Shown here: positions 35,275 to 47,362 of the stretch, piece by piece
Position numbering within the stretch: position 1 is the first letter of the stretch
Layout of the letters: each line of letters opens with the position of its first letter
Assembly (NCBI GenBank): GCA_949752795.1
Contig: OX457057.1
Span: 102,079,513-102,143,512 of the forward strand
Length of the DNA: 64,000 bases
Direction of reading: 5' to 3'
From: Hyperoodon ampullatus
Taxonomy: Eukaryota > Chordata > Mammalia > Artiodactyla > Ziphiidae
Notes under the pieces: generated by a model
Database searches by the model: none
What the model was told of the DNA's origin: nothing
Seen by the model: only the letters and a program-made list of their open reading frames with translations
Translations under genes and position numbers: made by a program

Positions 35275-37542
35275 GAACAAAGGTGACTTCCACTATTAAC
35301 CATGACAGAATAACTGGCACCAGACTAGCCCTGCCACCAAAAACTATAAAACAAGACAGAAATACATGATACAACTAAATTCAATCATTGGACTACATGC
35401 AGAAAAATTCTGCAGTTCCTTAGAGAGCACCTGTCTGTCTGTACAATTACATGATAACAGCACAGAGGGCTGGAGACTAAGCAGAACACAGAAGTCTCTC
35501 TGTGCTGAGGAGGCAGAAATTAGGGCTTGGGACAACCTGAGCCACTGAAATCCATGGAGCAAGGCACTAGAATGGAAGGAGCTGTGTGGGGTGAGATTGG
35601 GGAGTGGGGGTGAAGGGAGAAGGAAAAGTGAATTCCTCCTTCCTCCCAAGTCCTTAGCCAACATCTGGGCTGTACATACACAGGATGAAATTATGCAAGG
35701 ATTAACAGAGAGCAGCTGCTATAAAGTTGACACTGTAAGACAGAAACTAGAGGTCAAGCAGTTCTGGGAGACAGAATTCCAGCTGAGCCAGGGGAGGAAC
35801 TGATTTTGTTCAACTCCCCAGGCATCTACCTGAGAAATCAGAAAGCCTACACATTAAATGAAAGGACTATACTTGGAATAATTTCTACCCTAGGCCTATC
35901 CTGTCCTAACAAAACCTAAAATCAAGCCTTCACAAGATCTTCCAAGAAATAGATTTTAGAAGTTGAGAGGGGCTTGGGAAATACCTTGGCTTTCCAAAGA
36001 TCCTTCCTAACAAAGGATAAAACCAAGCTTACACAAGATCAAGGTGATCAGCCAGTAATTTAACTGCCTGCTAGAACAACAATCAACAGTCTGCAGAGGA
36101 GGATAAAAGAATTCAGAGTTTCTATAATATATCATCCACAATGTTCAAATCTCAATTAAAAATCACTAGGTATTCCAAGAAACAGGAAAGTATGACTCAA
36201 AGGAAAGAAAAACATATTCAATAGGCACTGTCACCAAGATAGTCCAAATGCTATATTTAGCAAAGATCTCAAATGGGCTACTGGATATTTATTTAAAATT
36301 TAAATGAAAACAGGTTCTTAATGAATGAATTGATAATAAATCCCAGCAGAGAAATAGAAAGTATTTTAAAAAATGGAAATTCTAGAAAAGTATAATAATT
36401 GAAATAACTCACTGGATGGGTCTGGTAGCAAATGGGAGATGACTGAAGAAAGGGTGAGTGAAAATGAACACAAATGAAAAGTTATAAAATCTGATGAAGG
36501 GGGAGAATAGACTGAAGGAAAATGAACAAAGCCTCAGGGACCTGTGTGACAAAATCAAGGGTCTAACATATGTGTAACTGGTGTCCCAGAAGACAGTAAG
36601 AATGTGGAGAGAAATTTTTCTTTAAATGGCCAACTTTCCAAATTTGATGAAAACCATAAACTTATAGGTACAAGAAGTTCAGTGAAACACACACAGGATG
36701 AACAGAATGAAATACATAGCTAAAAACATCATGGTTCAAATGGTGAAGACCAAAGAAAATCTTGAAAGCAGCCAGAGAACTGTCAAACAACATTCAGGCA
36801 AGAACAGTATGAATGATATAATTAAAAACAAAGATGGCCAGAATACAAAGTAATGACAGCTTTTAAATGTTGAAAGAAGAAACTGTGAATCCAGAATTCT
36901 ATAAATAGTGCAAATATCCCTCCAAACTGAGGATGTTCCAATGAATGGAAGCTAAGAGTATTCATTGCCAACAGATCTACAAAACAAGAAATGCTGAAGA
37001 ATATTTTTCAGGACAAAGGAACATGATAAAAGATGTAGAGAAACAGTAATGGTAATAAATAGGTAAATATAAAAGACTGGGCTTTTATTTTCTCTCCTCA
37101 TAATTTCCTTAAGAGTCTAAACATTAAAAAAAACACTGGAAGGTAGGGTTTATAATGCATTTATGAATAAATGATACAGCATTAGTACAAAGGATGAGGA
37201 TTTGATAAACAGAATTATTCTTTTGTAAGGTTATTTGTGAAGTAAGAAATAGTACAATATTTTAAGTAGGCTTTAAGTTAAAGCTGCGTATCATTAGCCC
37301 TAGAGCAATCACTGAAAATAATAAAGAGGTACACCTTAAAAAGCCAAAAGTAGATATAAAATGAAATACCAAAAAAGTTTTAACTTAAAAGATGGCAGGA
37401 AAGAAACAAAAGAACAAAACACAAGAGAAAATAAAAAACAAAAAGTTAAACCTAACCTTATCACTAAATACATTAAATGTAACAGGATTAAACATTCCAA
37501 TTAAAAGAGCAAGAGCTTCCAATTAAAAGAGAGAGCAAGGAG
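35275..37542 (+). mobile_element. Old HAL1/L1-type element
   Basis: The start 'taactggcaccagactagcc' followed by 'tgaggaggcagaaattaggg' resembles an old L1/HAL1 5' region. ORF1-like words follow: 'aactttccaaatttgatgaa', 'agcagccagagaactgtcaa', 'gaagaaactgtgaatccaga'. ORF2-side words such as 'aatgtaacaggattaaacat' end it. The order fits a HAL1-like half-LINE or an internally deleted L1. No frame is intact. Confidence 0.6.
36619..36668 (+). repeat. Source arm of a 50-bp inverted repeat
   Basis: These 50 bases inside the HAL1/L1 element are exactly the reverse complement of 37543-37592. Confidence 0.97.
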
Positions 37543-37592
37543 CCTATAAGTTTATGGTTTTCATCAAATTTGGAAAGTTGGCCATTTAAAGA
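37543..37592 (-). repeat. Inverted 50-bp copy flanked by 13-bp direct repeats
   Basis: This is a perfect reverse-complement copy of 36619-36668. It is bounded by the direct repeat 'agagcaaggagcc' at 37532-37544 and 37590-37602. The layout is that of a short templated insertion with a duplicated target. Confidence 0.97.
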
Positions 37593-37719
37593 GCAAGGAG
37601 CCCTCAACTATTTATGCAATAAAAATACACAACATATAATTGATAATTCCTATATTCAGGCAGCACCTCTTTTTTCCCTCTATCTATATTAACAAATATT
37701 TGTTCAATAGATGAAATGT

Positions 37720-40480
37720 CTAAATTTGTGTCAAATACTGTTATAGGCTCCTGGGACTTAGTGAATAAAACAAAGACACCTACCCTCATGAAGCTTACAT
37801 TCTAATGGGAAGAACACAAAAAATAAAAACAAGCTATAAATTATAGAATATGTTTAGAAGGTGATAAGTGTTCTATATAAAAAAAATACAGAGCAGGATA
37901 AGGCAGATTAGGAGTGAAGGGGCAAAATGCAATTTTAAATACAGTGATCAGAGTAGATGTCACTGGCAAAGTTACATTTAAACAGAGACTTGACGGATAT
38001 ATGAAAGTTAGCTATGCAAACGGGTGGAGCAAGAAAGTTCTAGCTGGAGAAAATAGGCTGGTAACAGCATCTCTGGCATGTTTTAGAATCAGCAGGAAAG
38101 CCAGTGTAGCTGTAGCAGAGTGAGAGGTAAGAATAGTAACACATGAAATACGTGTATATAGGCCTCTATAAAGAATCTGACTTTTACTATTATTGAACAG
38201 GAGAACCACTACTTCTGGGCAGGGAAAAGTCTGATTTGAGATTCACTCTAGTGGTTCTGTTAAGAATAAACTGAAGAGGGACAATATTAGAAGCATGGGG
38301 ATGATTTAGGAGACTACTGTAGTAATTCATACAAGAAATGATGGTGGCTGAGACCAGGCTAGTAGCAATGGAGCTAACAGCAATGAGGCAGTAGAAGTTG
38401 TGGGATTCGGGGATATATTTTAAAGGTGGAGCCAAAAAGATGTTCTGATATGTTTGGGTTTGGGTATGAGAAAACAGTGGAGTCAAGGATGATGCCAAGA
38501 TTTCTGGCCTATGCAACAAAAAAAATGCAATTGCAACAAATTGAGATGGGGCAAGGCTGCCAGTGAAAAAGGTTGGGAGAAGGTATCAGCTCAATTTTGG
38601 ATAAACAGTTGACCCGTGAACAATGCAGAGGTTAGAGACTCCAACTGACCGTGCAGTCGAAAATCCAAGTATGACTTTTCAGTTGACCTGATCCATGATT
38701 CCAATTCTGCGGATTCAACCAACCTTGGATTGTGTAGCACTGTAGTATGTATTTAGTGAAAAAAATCCACATATAAGTGGACCCACACAATTCAAACCCA
38801 TGCTGTTAAAGGGTTCACTGTATTATATGAGAAAGCAGACACTCACGTAGAAATGTTACAGTCTGTAGAACAGACAAATCTGAAAGTTCAGGAGACAGTA
38901 CTAAGCCAGAAATAGGAATCTGAACATCACCAGCATATGGATGGTATTTAAAGCCATAAGACTGTAGTGGCAGATCATGGAGTAAGGCCTGGCACATTCA
39001 AAATTAGGAATCCAGAAAAATGAGCAAATGAGACTGAGAAGAAGTAATCAGCGTGGTAAAAGAAAAACTGAAAGAATGTGGTCTCCTGGTAGCAAAGTAA
39101 ATGAAATGTATTAAGGGAATGATCAGCCATGTCAAATGTTGCTAATATATAAGGTATTAAGATGATGACTGAGAAATGACCTTTAGGTTTAGTAATGCAA
39201 TGGTTATTGGTGACCTTGAAAAGAACACTGTTGGGAGAATGCTGATAGTCAAACATGTATATTTAAGAGAATGGGACAGGAGAAAATGGAGACCATGATT
39301 ATAAGCAATACTTTCAAAAAGTTTTGCTGCAAAGAGCAACAGGGGCCATTGCTAGCAGGTTAAAAGTAGGTTAAAGAGAAAGTCTTGTGTTTTCCTTCAT
39401 TTTAAAGATGGAAGAAAAAATAGCAGAATATTGAAATACTGATGGGAGTGACTGCTAGAGACTGAAAAAACTGAAACCGGCAGAGAAAAGGCCAAACTGT
39501 TGAAGCAATGTCCCCACCTACATAAAATGAGATGGAATCTAAGTGTGTATTAATTGGAGCAACTGGCTTTATAGAGGAAGAGAGTTTAATTAAGATAAGA
39601 CAGAATTGTAAAAATGTGGGTACAAGTGTTTGCAAAAAAGTAAATGTGGTAGAGGGAGTCTGCACAAGTACTGTTTTGATTGTTTCATTTTTCTCAATAA
39701 AGTAGGAAGCAATACGAATATTTGGGAGTGAGAATAGAGGGTGAAAGTTGGACATTTAAGACAGAAAAGGTGTGAATGCACAGTACGATTGCCAGGCAAC
39801 ATTAGGGTCTATCTGAGGTTAAGTGGTCATGAATTGAGAGTGAGACCAGCTGGTGTCATTATGTGTTTTTTCTCCTGTGATATTCCACTGCATAAGCGAA
39901 GCATGATGGAAGTTGAATTTAATCAGGATGGTGGTTTTGCCAAGGGAGTTCAACCAAGTGGGATATGGGAGTCAAGGCTAAAAGCAAGGGAGTGAAAATG
40001 ATTAGCCATTAAATTAAACTGAAAATTGGTTAAGTGAGAACATAAAGAAATGAGGTAAAGTGAAAGGGTAGTACAATCAATGGATTAAAATAAGTCACTG
40101 TACGGTGAATAACTGCTAAAGTCTGGTACTGAGCAGAATGAGCTAGAATGATGGGATATGTGTTTACAAAGAGGAATGCTTAAAACTGAACATAATTATT
40201 GGAAATGCCAAGGTCTGGTATATGGTCTCAGGTGTGAGTGGCAATGTAGAGGGCATAAACCTTAGAAAGGAGTTCAAAAAACAAAGACCAGAGTGTCAGA
40301 AGGATCAAATCTAAGTATATTAAAATTGCCAGGAATTAAGACAATAATAGAATACCACAGATTGCCACTGAGTTAGGAACTAAAGTCTGTAAGAGATAAA
40401 GTGGAATGACCCAAGGGTTTTATGTGACAGTATCAATGAGGGACAAGAATGATGGCACTTGAGATTAACATTTAGAGATT
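37720..40480 (+). mobile_element. Old mammalian interspersed repeat, class unassigned
   Basis: The text repeats a familiar diverged mammalian pattern: 'gaagcttacattctaatggg', 'ggaaagccagtgtagctgta', 'gtagtaattcatacaagaaa', 'gtcaaggatgatgccaagat', then past an inserted MITE 'gccatgtcaaatgttgctaa' and 'ggttattggtgaccttgaaa'. I cannot name the family with confidence. No intact frame is present and the 60-117 codon open pieces are chance. Confidence 0.4.
38606..38820. mobile_element. Tigger-like (Tc1/mariner) MITE, second copy
   Basis: It starts 'cagttgacccgtgaacaatg' and ends 'gttaaagggttcactg', followed by TA. It shares the interior words 'ggattcaaccaacc' and 'gcactgtagta' with the copy at 27345-27533. 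Confidence 0.8.
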
Positions 40481-40585
40481 TTTCAGGGAGGAAGGAGGAA
40501 GAATGGTCTAAAAAATAGCAAAGAGAAGACCTACCTCATATCTCCAGGCCTAGTAATACATGGGATGTCAAAGAAAAAACAGCCA

Positions 40586-40800
40586 TGGGGCTTCCCTGGT
40601 GGCCCAGTGGTTGAGAGTGCTCCTGCCGATGCAGGGGACACGGGTTCATGCCCCAGTCCGGGAAGATCCCACATGCCGCGGAGCGGCTGGGCCCATGAGC
40701 CATGGCTGCTGAGCCTGCGGTCCGGAGCCTATGCTCCGCAACGGGAGAGGCCACAACAGTGAGAGGCCCACGTACCGCAAAAAAACAAACAAACAAACAA
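40586..40800 (+). mobile_element. CHR SINE, short odontocete subtype
   Basis: Full length with an (AAAC)n tail. The imperfect target duplication is 'aaaaaacagcca' at 40574-40585 and 'aaaaaccagcca' after the tail. A 2-base loss near 'gagcctgcggtccgg' marks this copy. Confidence 0.95.
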
Positions 40801-40935
40801 AAAAACCAGCCACCAGTTAAAAAGACTGCAGAGGAAGCAATGTCCTAGAGCCCTGTTTCCATTATAGCAAAGGAGGTACAGAAAGGGATCAAAAAGGAGG
40901 TTGAGGATATAGAAATCCTGCTGATGACAAACCAT

Positions 40936-41849
40936 GAATCACAGAGAACAAAGTAGCAGAAACTGCCACGTGGGAGCCTTATGGGAGTTAAAGCATGGCA
41001 GATGAGGGGAGACCTGGGAGTGTGGGGCTTTTCTTGGATGACAAATAGGGATAAAGAACATAATAATATTAGTCCTAGCAGATTTAAAGCAGATAATAAT
41101 GGAGAAATTGCAAATATTGGTGGTAAACAGGGGTGGGGCCTAGGGCTTTCTCTTTTAATCTGTTAATGGAGAAGAAATTCTAGTTCTAGCAAGTCAACCA
41201 CATCTTCACTCCAGATGAGGATAGAAGAGTCAGAATTGTGTGGTCTTAGAATGTGAGGGTTTAGTCATGACCCTCATTTCGGGAGACGCAAACTCACTCC
41301 AAATGTATATGTTACATCTTGCCTCATGATGACAGAGTGAAGGGAACAGAGAAGTTCTGAGAAGGTACACTAAGTGTGAGGACCTTCTCCATCTGTGATG
41401 ATGGGGGCAGAAGGTCTATGGGATGCCTTCCAAAATGATAGGCCTTTATTATATAGCTTTACCAATTAAACACAGTTAAGAATTCAACACATACCACCAT
41501 CCTCCCTACTTCTATCAAGCCCAATCTGATTTTATCATAAAATAGTCAGTGTTTATATTACTACAAGATCTCAAATTTAATATGGCCAAAACTTAACTAT
41601 CAACTCCCTAAATACACCTAACAAACCATGTCTTCCCACAGTCTTCCACACCTCAGTAAATTCAATCCTAATCTTCCATTACTCTTGGTAAACTGAAAGC
41701 CAAAACTCCTGGTGTTATTGGTAACTCATACAACCCATATATCAGCAAATCCACATTATCTTTTTCAGGCATCAAATCCAAGTTCAAAATATACTTAGGA
41801 CTGGATTATATCTTTATATCTCCAGTGTTAGTCTAAACCACCATTATTT
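40936..41849. other. TRIM33: Intron 4 stretch, nothing certain
   Basis: The part before 41450 may continue the unassigned old repeat (37720-40480). The part after may be the diverged start of the L2 that follows. No gene is supported. Confidence 0.4.
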
Positions 41850-42515
41850 CTTGCCAAAATTATTGAGAACAACCTCCTAACTTAAGCTCGTGATTCTGTC
41901 CTTGCTCTTTCTTTAATCTCTCCTCACTAGAGCAAGTGCGATCCTTTTAAAACAATCAGTCAAATTATTCCACTGCTCAAAAGACTGAGCATGTGACTCG
42001 GAGTAAAAAGCAACACTCTTACCATAACTTACAAATCACTGGATAATTTGGCCCTTCCTGCCCCTGAACTCATCTGATAGCAATCTTCTCCTTGTTAACT
42101 GCACTCAGAGCATACAGTCACTCAAAGATGTCAAATATGCTACTATCTCTGGCCCTTTGCACTTGCTTTCTCTCTACCTGAAGCATGTTCCTCACTACCA
42201 AATTTAAGCAAAGCCTGCTCCCATTCTTCCTTCAGTCTCTACTCAAATCCCACTTCATCACCGAAGCCTTTTGAAACCACCCTAATTTAAAATAAAAACC
42301 TACAAACCTGCAGGCTCACATGCTCTGTTCCAAATTCCCAGCTTTATTTTTCTCTATGACAATTACCACCTGATATATTCACTATTTGTTTGACTCTACC
42401 ATGAAAAATTAAGTCCTTGGGGACAGTGACTTGACTTTGTTCACTGAAATATACCATGCCTGGCACTCAATAAGCATGCAACTATTTGTTGAATTAATAA
42501 ATGATTGTAAACATT
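41850..42515 (+). mobile_element. LINE-2 (L2) 3' region
   Basis: The standard L2 3' order is present: 'ggccctttgcacttgctttc', 'ctcaaatcccacttcatcac', 'gacaattaccacctgatata', 'ccttggggacagtgacttga', 'atgcctggcactcaataagc', and a 'ttgttgaattaataaatga' end. Confidence 0.88.
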
Positions 42516-43449
42516 GTCCACTGATGAGCCAAGGAGTATAATAAGAGTAATTTCTTTTCTTGAACTTTTTTTTTTGCAATTGACTTAATTCTCAATGTAC
42601 TGATTCCTAATGTTTCTCATGTTCCATCAGGTATGTTAAAAACTTGTCAATATTATTTTTCAAATGACCTAATATAACAAACTTAATAGAAGTGGTTCCA
42701 TTTTTTTCCTGGAGACATCTTTAATGGGGTCCTTAGTCCTCATGCTTCAGTCTAAACTAGCTCCTGCACAGCTGTCATTCTGGGCATTCCCATTCACTTT
42801 CTTGGTTTATTAACATTTCTGTGGATCACATTCTCTAACAGCTCTCCAGAAAGAGGTGTATGGGAGGCAGTTTCTGAATCCTTGCATGCTGAAAAATGTC
42901 TACAGCTTACTCTCACACTGACTAAGTTTAGATATAGAATTCTAGGTTGAAAATCTTTCCCTCTCACCCCACAACTTTTAAAAAAATTTTTTTATCACCC
43001 CCCCAACTTTTGAAGTTACATTTCCAGCATCTTCTACCTCCTAGTATTGCTATTTTTAAAGATCATATTTAGATTTCCATTTCATTGCAGGTAACCTACT
43101 TTGATTCTTTGGAAACTCTGTTGATCTTCATTTTAACCCATAGCATATCATCATTTTATGATGATAATACACAGCTTTGATAGAAGCCTTTTACTATCAG
43201 CATACTGAGCACTAAATGGGTCATTTCAGATGGGCAATTCTAGGTTCGTAGGAGAATTTCTTGTATTATTTATTTGATAATTTCTTTCATTTCTTTTTCT
43301 ATAATTTGTACTAACTGGCAGTTGATCTCCTGTAATTTTTAAGTCTTTTTAAAATCTTATTTTCTAGGAGACTAAATAGAATTTATCTACCAAACCTACT
43401 GATTTTTTTCACCTATCATACTTCCAAGAGCATTTTCTTATTTTAATTT
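42516..43449. other. TRIM33: Intron 4 stretch, diverged L1-like words only
   Basis: Scattered phrases such as 'tctggagacatctttaatgg' and 'ttctaggttgaaaatctttc' suggest an old LINE but do not allow an assignment. No gene is supported. Confidence 0.35.
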
Positions 43450-43603
43450 TTTTTGGGCGGGGGGGGGGGGGGGTGCCACATTGCTCGGCTTGTGGGATCT
43501 TAGCTCCCGGAACAGGCATCAAACCCGACCAGGGATCGGACCTGCACCCCCTGAAGTAGAAGCAGAAGCGTGGAGTCTTAATCACCTGACCTCTGGGGAA
43601 GTC
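43450..43603 (-). mobile_element. CHR-type SINE, minus strand, with G-run tail
   Basis: Reverse-oriented SINE ending on the plus strand in 'ctctggggaagtcctttt' (the mutated head). 'ggatcggacctgcaccccct' marks the B-box side. Its tail has become 'tttttttgggcgggg' with an uninterrupted run of 15 G at 43459-43473. Confidence 0.85.
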
Positions 43604-44246
43604 CTTTTAATTACTCCTTTTGTGGAGATTCTATCCTTAATTTGTGACCAGTAGCTTGCCATTTTTCAGAACATCATAATTTTTATTTCACACTTCCTTT
43701 TGCCCTTGTATTATGTTATGTCCTTTCATGTGGGCAGCTGTGTCAATCAGAAACATGTACAGCTGTAGGGACTAATAGTGGCTCATATAACAAGACCAAA
43801 TGTAGGCAGTTGATGGTGTTAGTTTAACAACATCAAAATTAGAATCACTGAGATAATCCTGGCTTTATCCTCATGGTATATAATGGTGTCAGAATTCCAG
43901 GCATCACATTCAAATTCAAGGAAGGAAAAAGGAGCAAGATGGATGACACCAGCAACATCTGTCCCTTTTGTCAGGAAGGTAAAAACTTTCTGAAAATCAC
44001 CCTCTAAACAGAATTCTGTTTCTATTTTGGGGGCATAAACTGTGGATCAGAGGTACCCTAACACCAGGAATGCTGAGAAAGGAAATACTTAGATTTTACA
44101 GTCTCTATATTTGAAGCCAGACAATGAGAGAGAGAAGTTGAGAATTCTCAACTATGCCACAATGGATGGCATATGATAGTGGCTCTCATCAAATGTCAGA
44201 TGATCCTTCCATCCATTCATATCCTTTTATATTTAAATATACTTTA
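43604..44246. other. TRIM33: Intron 4 stretch, nothing recognised
   Basis: No supported repeat or gene is seen between the two minus-strand SINEs. Confidence 0.45.
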
Positions 44247-44439
44247 ATATTTTAGTATTTACTTATTTACTTATTTATTTGGCTGCAATGGGTCTTAGAT
44301 GTGGCACACGGGATCTTCGTTTCGACATGCAAACTCTTAGTTGAGGCATGTGGGATCTAGTTTCCTGATCAGGGATCAAACCCAGGCCCCCCGCACTGGG
44401 AATGGGGAGTCTTAGCCACTGGATGACCAAGAAAGTCCC
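44247..44439 (-). mobile_element. CHR-type SINE, minus strand
   Basis: Its tail reads '(acttattt)n' on the plus strand and its head ends 'ccaagaaagtccc'. The target duplication 'taaatatactttaa' at 44233-44246 and 44440-44453 is exact. Confidence 0.93.
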
Positions 44440-44453
44440 TAAATATACTTTAA

Positions 44454-45262
44454 AACTGCTCACAATCATGTGTGAGAGAGAGAGAGCAGAACTTATGAAC
44501 TGATGGGCTTCACTGTAAGGCAATCTTTTTCATCAGAAATGAACCCCAAATGGCAACATTAGGAGGCCTCTTCTAATTATTCACTTTCTCCAGAGAGTGA
44601 CAAAGCCTCTAATTCCAGAAAGCAGAGTAGGGAAGAATAGTGAAATGGAAAAGTTCACTACTGGCAATCTGGAAGCAAGTCGAGGTAAGTGAACGTCTCA
44701 CAGTTTAGTGTGCAGATTGATCCTTTAATCTCCCCAATTTCAGCCAAGTACCTTATCCCCACCTTCAATCTAGACCTAATATCCCCACGTCCAGGGCCTC
44801 TGATTTTACTTATCCAGAGAATAAGCCCAACTTTTGTGATACCTATCACCTCTAGATCCTGAGCCACCATAGGTTTCTGGGAAATAAATCAAGTAGCTTC
44901 CTTTATATCTCATTTGCATGCCCTTGGGTTGTAGTTGGCTCAACTCTACTAGGTAAATTATCAGATCCAACAAATATTCAATCCATTTCCCTGGTTTTGA
45001 AAAATTAACTGAAACCTACATTGGTGTCTCTTCTCTCATTCTTGTCCTTTATAAGTCTATACATTTTTTATTCATGTACTGTGAAGAGAATTACTAGAAG
45101 GAGGAGGGATAATGCCATGGTTTAGCTAGAAACCATGAAGTGCTTTGAGGTACAAAATTTCATAAAGTTCTATAGATGTTTTCCTTTTTGAAAACAACTT
45201 ATGAGGCCATAAAGAAAACCAAAGATCTCAATAAAGTGTTTTTTTTAAAAACAAAAAAAATA
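44454..45262. other. TRIM33: Intron 4 stretch, nothing recognised
   Basis: AT-rich sequence without a recognisable repeat, apart from a short (GA)n at 44474-44486. A 70-codon minus-strand open stretch at 44658-44870 has no recognisable features. Confidence 0.45.
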
Positions 45263-45380
45263 GGGAATTCCCTGGTGGTCCAGTAGTTAGGACTCAGGGC
45301 TTTCACTGCTGAGGGTCCAGGTTCAATCCCTGGTTGGGGAATTCCCACAAGCCCCCCAGCATGGCCACAAATAAATGAAA
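45263..45380 (+). mobile_element. CHR-type SINE, short head-only form
   Basis: 'gggaattccctggtggtcca', 'gtagttaggactcagggctt' and 'gttcaatccctggttgggga' mark the tRNA-like part. It ends at 'atggccacaaataaatg' without the long body. Confidence 0.85.
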
Positions 45381-45394
45381 TGTAACAGACTATT

Positions 45395-45490
45395 ATTGAG
45401 CCCTTACTGTGTTAAGCACTTTACAGGTACCATTCTCAACTCAATCCTCATAGCCATCTTATAAGGAAGGTACTACATTTTCTCCATTTG
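45395..45490 (+). mobile_element. MIR fragment
   Basis: 'attgagcccttactgtgtta', 'agcactttacaggtaccatt' and 'catcttataaggaaggtact' follow MIR order closely. Confidence 0.65.
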
Positions 45491-45664
45491 ATGATATATA
45501 CTCACACACACACACCAAAGTTCATTATCTGTATCACTATACTATGCAACAATCACCTTTAAAAGGGTGGGTGGATGGCAGGGGACCCAAAATTCTTAAA
45601 TAGAGTAGGTAAGTCAATAATGATTCTGGAATGAGGCTAAATTTTAATCAAAGAAAATTTCACA

Positions 45665-45973
45665 GGTTTCCCTGGTGGCTCAGTGGTTAAGAATCCTCCT
45701 GCCAATGCAGGGGACACAGGTTTGAACCCTGGTCTGGGAAGATCCCACATACCACGGAGCAACTAAGCCCGTGCGCCACAACTACTGAGCCCACGTGCCA
45801 CAACTACTGAAGCCTGTGCACCTAGAGCCTGTGCTCTGCAACAAGAGAAGCCACTGCAATAAGAAGCCCAGGCACTGCAACGAAGAGTAGCCCCCACTCG
45901 CCACAACTAGAGAAAGCCCGCGTGCAGCAATGAGACCCAATGCAGCGATAGATAGATAGATAAATAAATAAAT
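45665..45973 (+). mobile_element. CHR SINE, long subtype, full length
   Basis: Head, B box ('caggtttgaaccctggtc'), repeated body and (GATA)n/(AATA)n tail are all present. The target duplication is 'gaaaatttcaca' before and 'gaaaaattcaca' after. Confidence 0.95.
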
Positions 45974-46141
45974 GAAAAATTCACATCTTTTTGATACAGT
46001 CAAGATTCAACATAAGAACCTAAAAGAAATACAACGAAATCAAGCTAAGCAAAGAATAAAAATAAAAGAGAACTGTGAGAGTTAGAATATTTTAAAAAAG
46101 AATAAACAATTTCAAAAACTGGATCACTAAAATGACCAATA

Positions 46142-46335
46142 GGGACTTCCCTAGGTCCAGTGGTTAAGAATTCACCTTTCAATGTAGGGGGTGCAGGTTC
46201 GATCCCTGGTCAGGGAGCTAAGATCCCACATGCCTCGCAGCCAAAAAACCAAAATATAAAACAGAGCAATATTGTAACAAATTCAGTAATGACTTTTAAA
46301 ATTGTCCACAACAAAAAAATCTTAAAAAAATAAAA
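46142..46335 (+). mobile_element. CHR-type SINE with 'cctcgcagccaaaaaacc' body
   Basis: A different SINE subtype: after the tRNA head, 'agggagctaagatcccacat' leads into 'acagagcaatattgtaacaa' and a '(aaaaaaatctt)' tail. The target duplication 'taaaatgaccaata' at 46128-46141 and 46336-46349 is exact. Confidence 0.93.
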
Positions 46336-46536
46336 TAAAATGACCAATAAAGAGGCTCAAATCTATGGCTAGGCTAATAAAGAATAAGGAAATAAACTCA
46401 GCTATTCAACATTATAAACAAGAAAGAGATAGAAACACAGACTTTTGTAAAATCTTTATGGTCTACTTCTAAGCAAGTATGTTTTAATTTATTTTTTATT
46501 TATTTTTTAACTTTTCTTAATGGCTTTTTTTAAAAA

Positions 46537-46883
46537 ATTATTTATTTATTTAATTTATTTATTTTTGGCTGCGTTGGGTCTTCATTGCTGTACGTGGGCT
46601 TTCTCTAGTTGCAGCGAGCAGGGGCTACTGTTTGTTGTGGTGCATGGGCTTCTCATTGTGGTGGCTTCTCTTGTTGTGACAGGCTCTAGGCGCGTGGGCT
46701 TCAGTAGCTGTGGCTCACGGGCTCAGTAGTTGTGGCTCGCGGGCCCTAGAGCGCAGGCTCAGTAGTTGTGGCGCACGGGCTTAGTTGCTCCGCAGCATGT
46801 GGGATCTTCCCAGACCAGGGCTCGAACCCGTGTCCCCTGCAGTGGCAGGTGGATTCTTAACCACTGCACCATCAGGGAAGCCC
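46537..46883 (-). mobile_element. CHR SINE, long subtype, minus strand
   Basis: Full-length reverse copy from the '(ttta)n' tail at 46537 to 'catcagggaagccc' at 46883, with 'tgggtcttcattgctgtacg' and 'ggctcgcgggccctagagcg' in the body. Confidence 0.95.
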
Positions 46884-47161
46884 AAAAGTATGTTTTTAAA
46901 ACCTCTACTGACTGGTGGGATTTTCTAAGAAAATATATATTATCATAATTGTGTGAGTGACTCAAGAAGAGTCACTGATCAATAAGCATGTGAGAAGCTA
47001 AGCCCCTTCAAGAACTAGCCCTAAAAGGCCTGAAGTCCAGACAGGGAAACGGGGTGGGTAAGATGGAACGAAAGTGTTAGGGAAGACAAGGCACAGAAGT
47101 AAACTGGCTTTTAGAAGTAGTTCTCCTGACAGTGTTCTGTAAGTTAAGAAATAGCATTTGT

Positions 47162-47311
47162 GGGCTTCCCTGGTGGCGCAGTGGTTGAGAGTCTGCCTGC
47201 CGATGCAGGGGACACGGGTTCGTGCCTCGTTCCGGGAAGATCCCACATGCTGCACTCCGCAACGGGAGAGGCCACAACAGTGAGAGGCCCGAGTACCGCC
47301 AAAAAAAAAAA
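47162..47311 (+). mobile_element. CHR SINE, short subtype with internal deletion
   Basis: Head and end are near-identical to other young copies, but about 60 bp of the body is missing between 'cccacatgctgc' and 'actccgcaacgggagagg'. The exact target duplication is 'aagaaatagcatttgt' (47146-47161 and 47312-47327). Confidence 0.96.
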
Positions 47312-47362
47312 AAGAAATAGCATTTGTAAAGGCAGAGAAGTTTAAGACAGGGGGTTACCTAC

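Noticed and set aside
37720..40480. A naming of the old repeat as L2, HAL1 or an LTR family
   Set aside because: I recognise the pattern as a common mammalian repeat but cannot tie it to one family without a library search.
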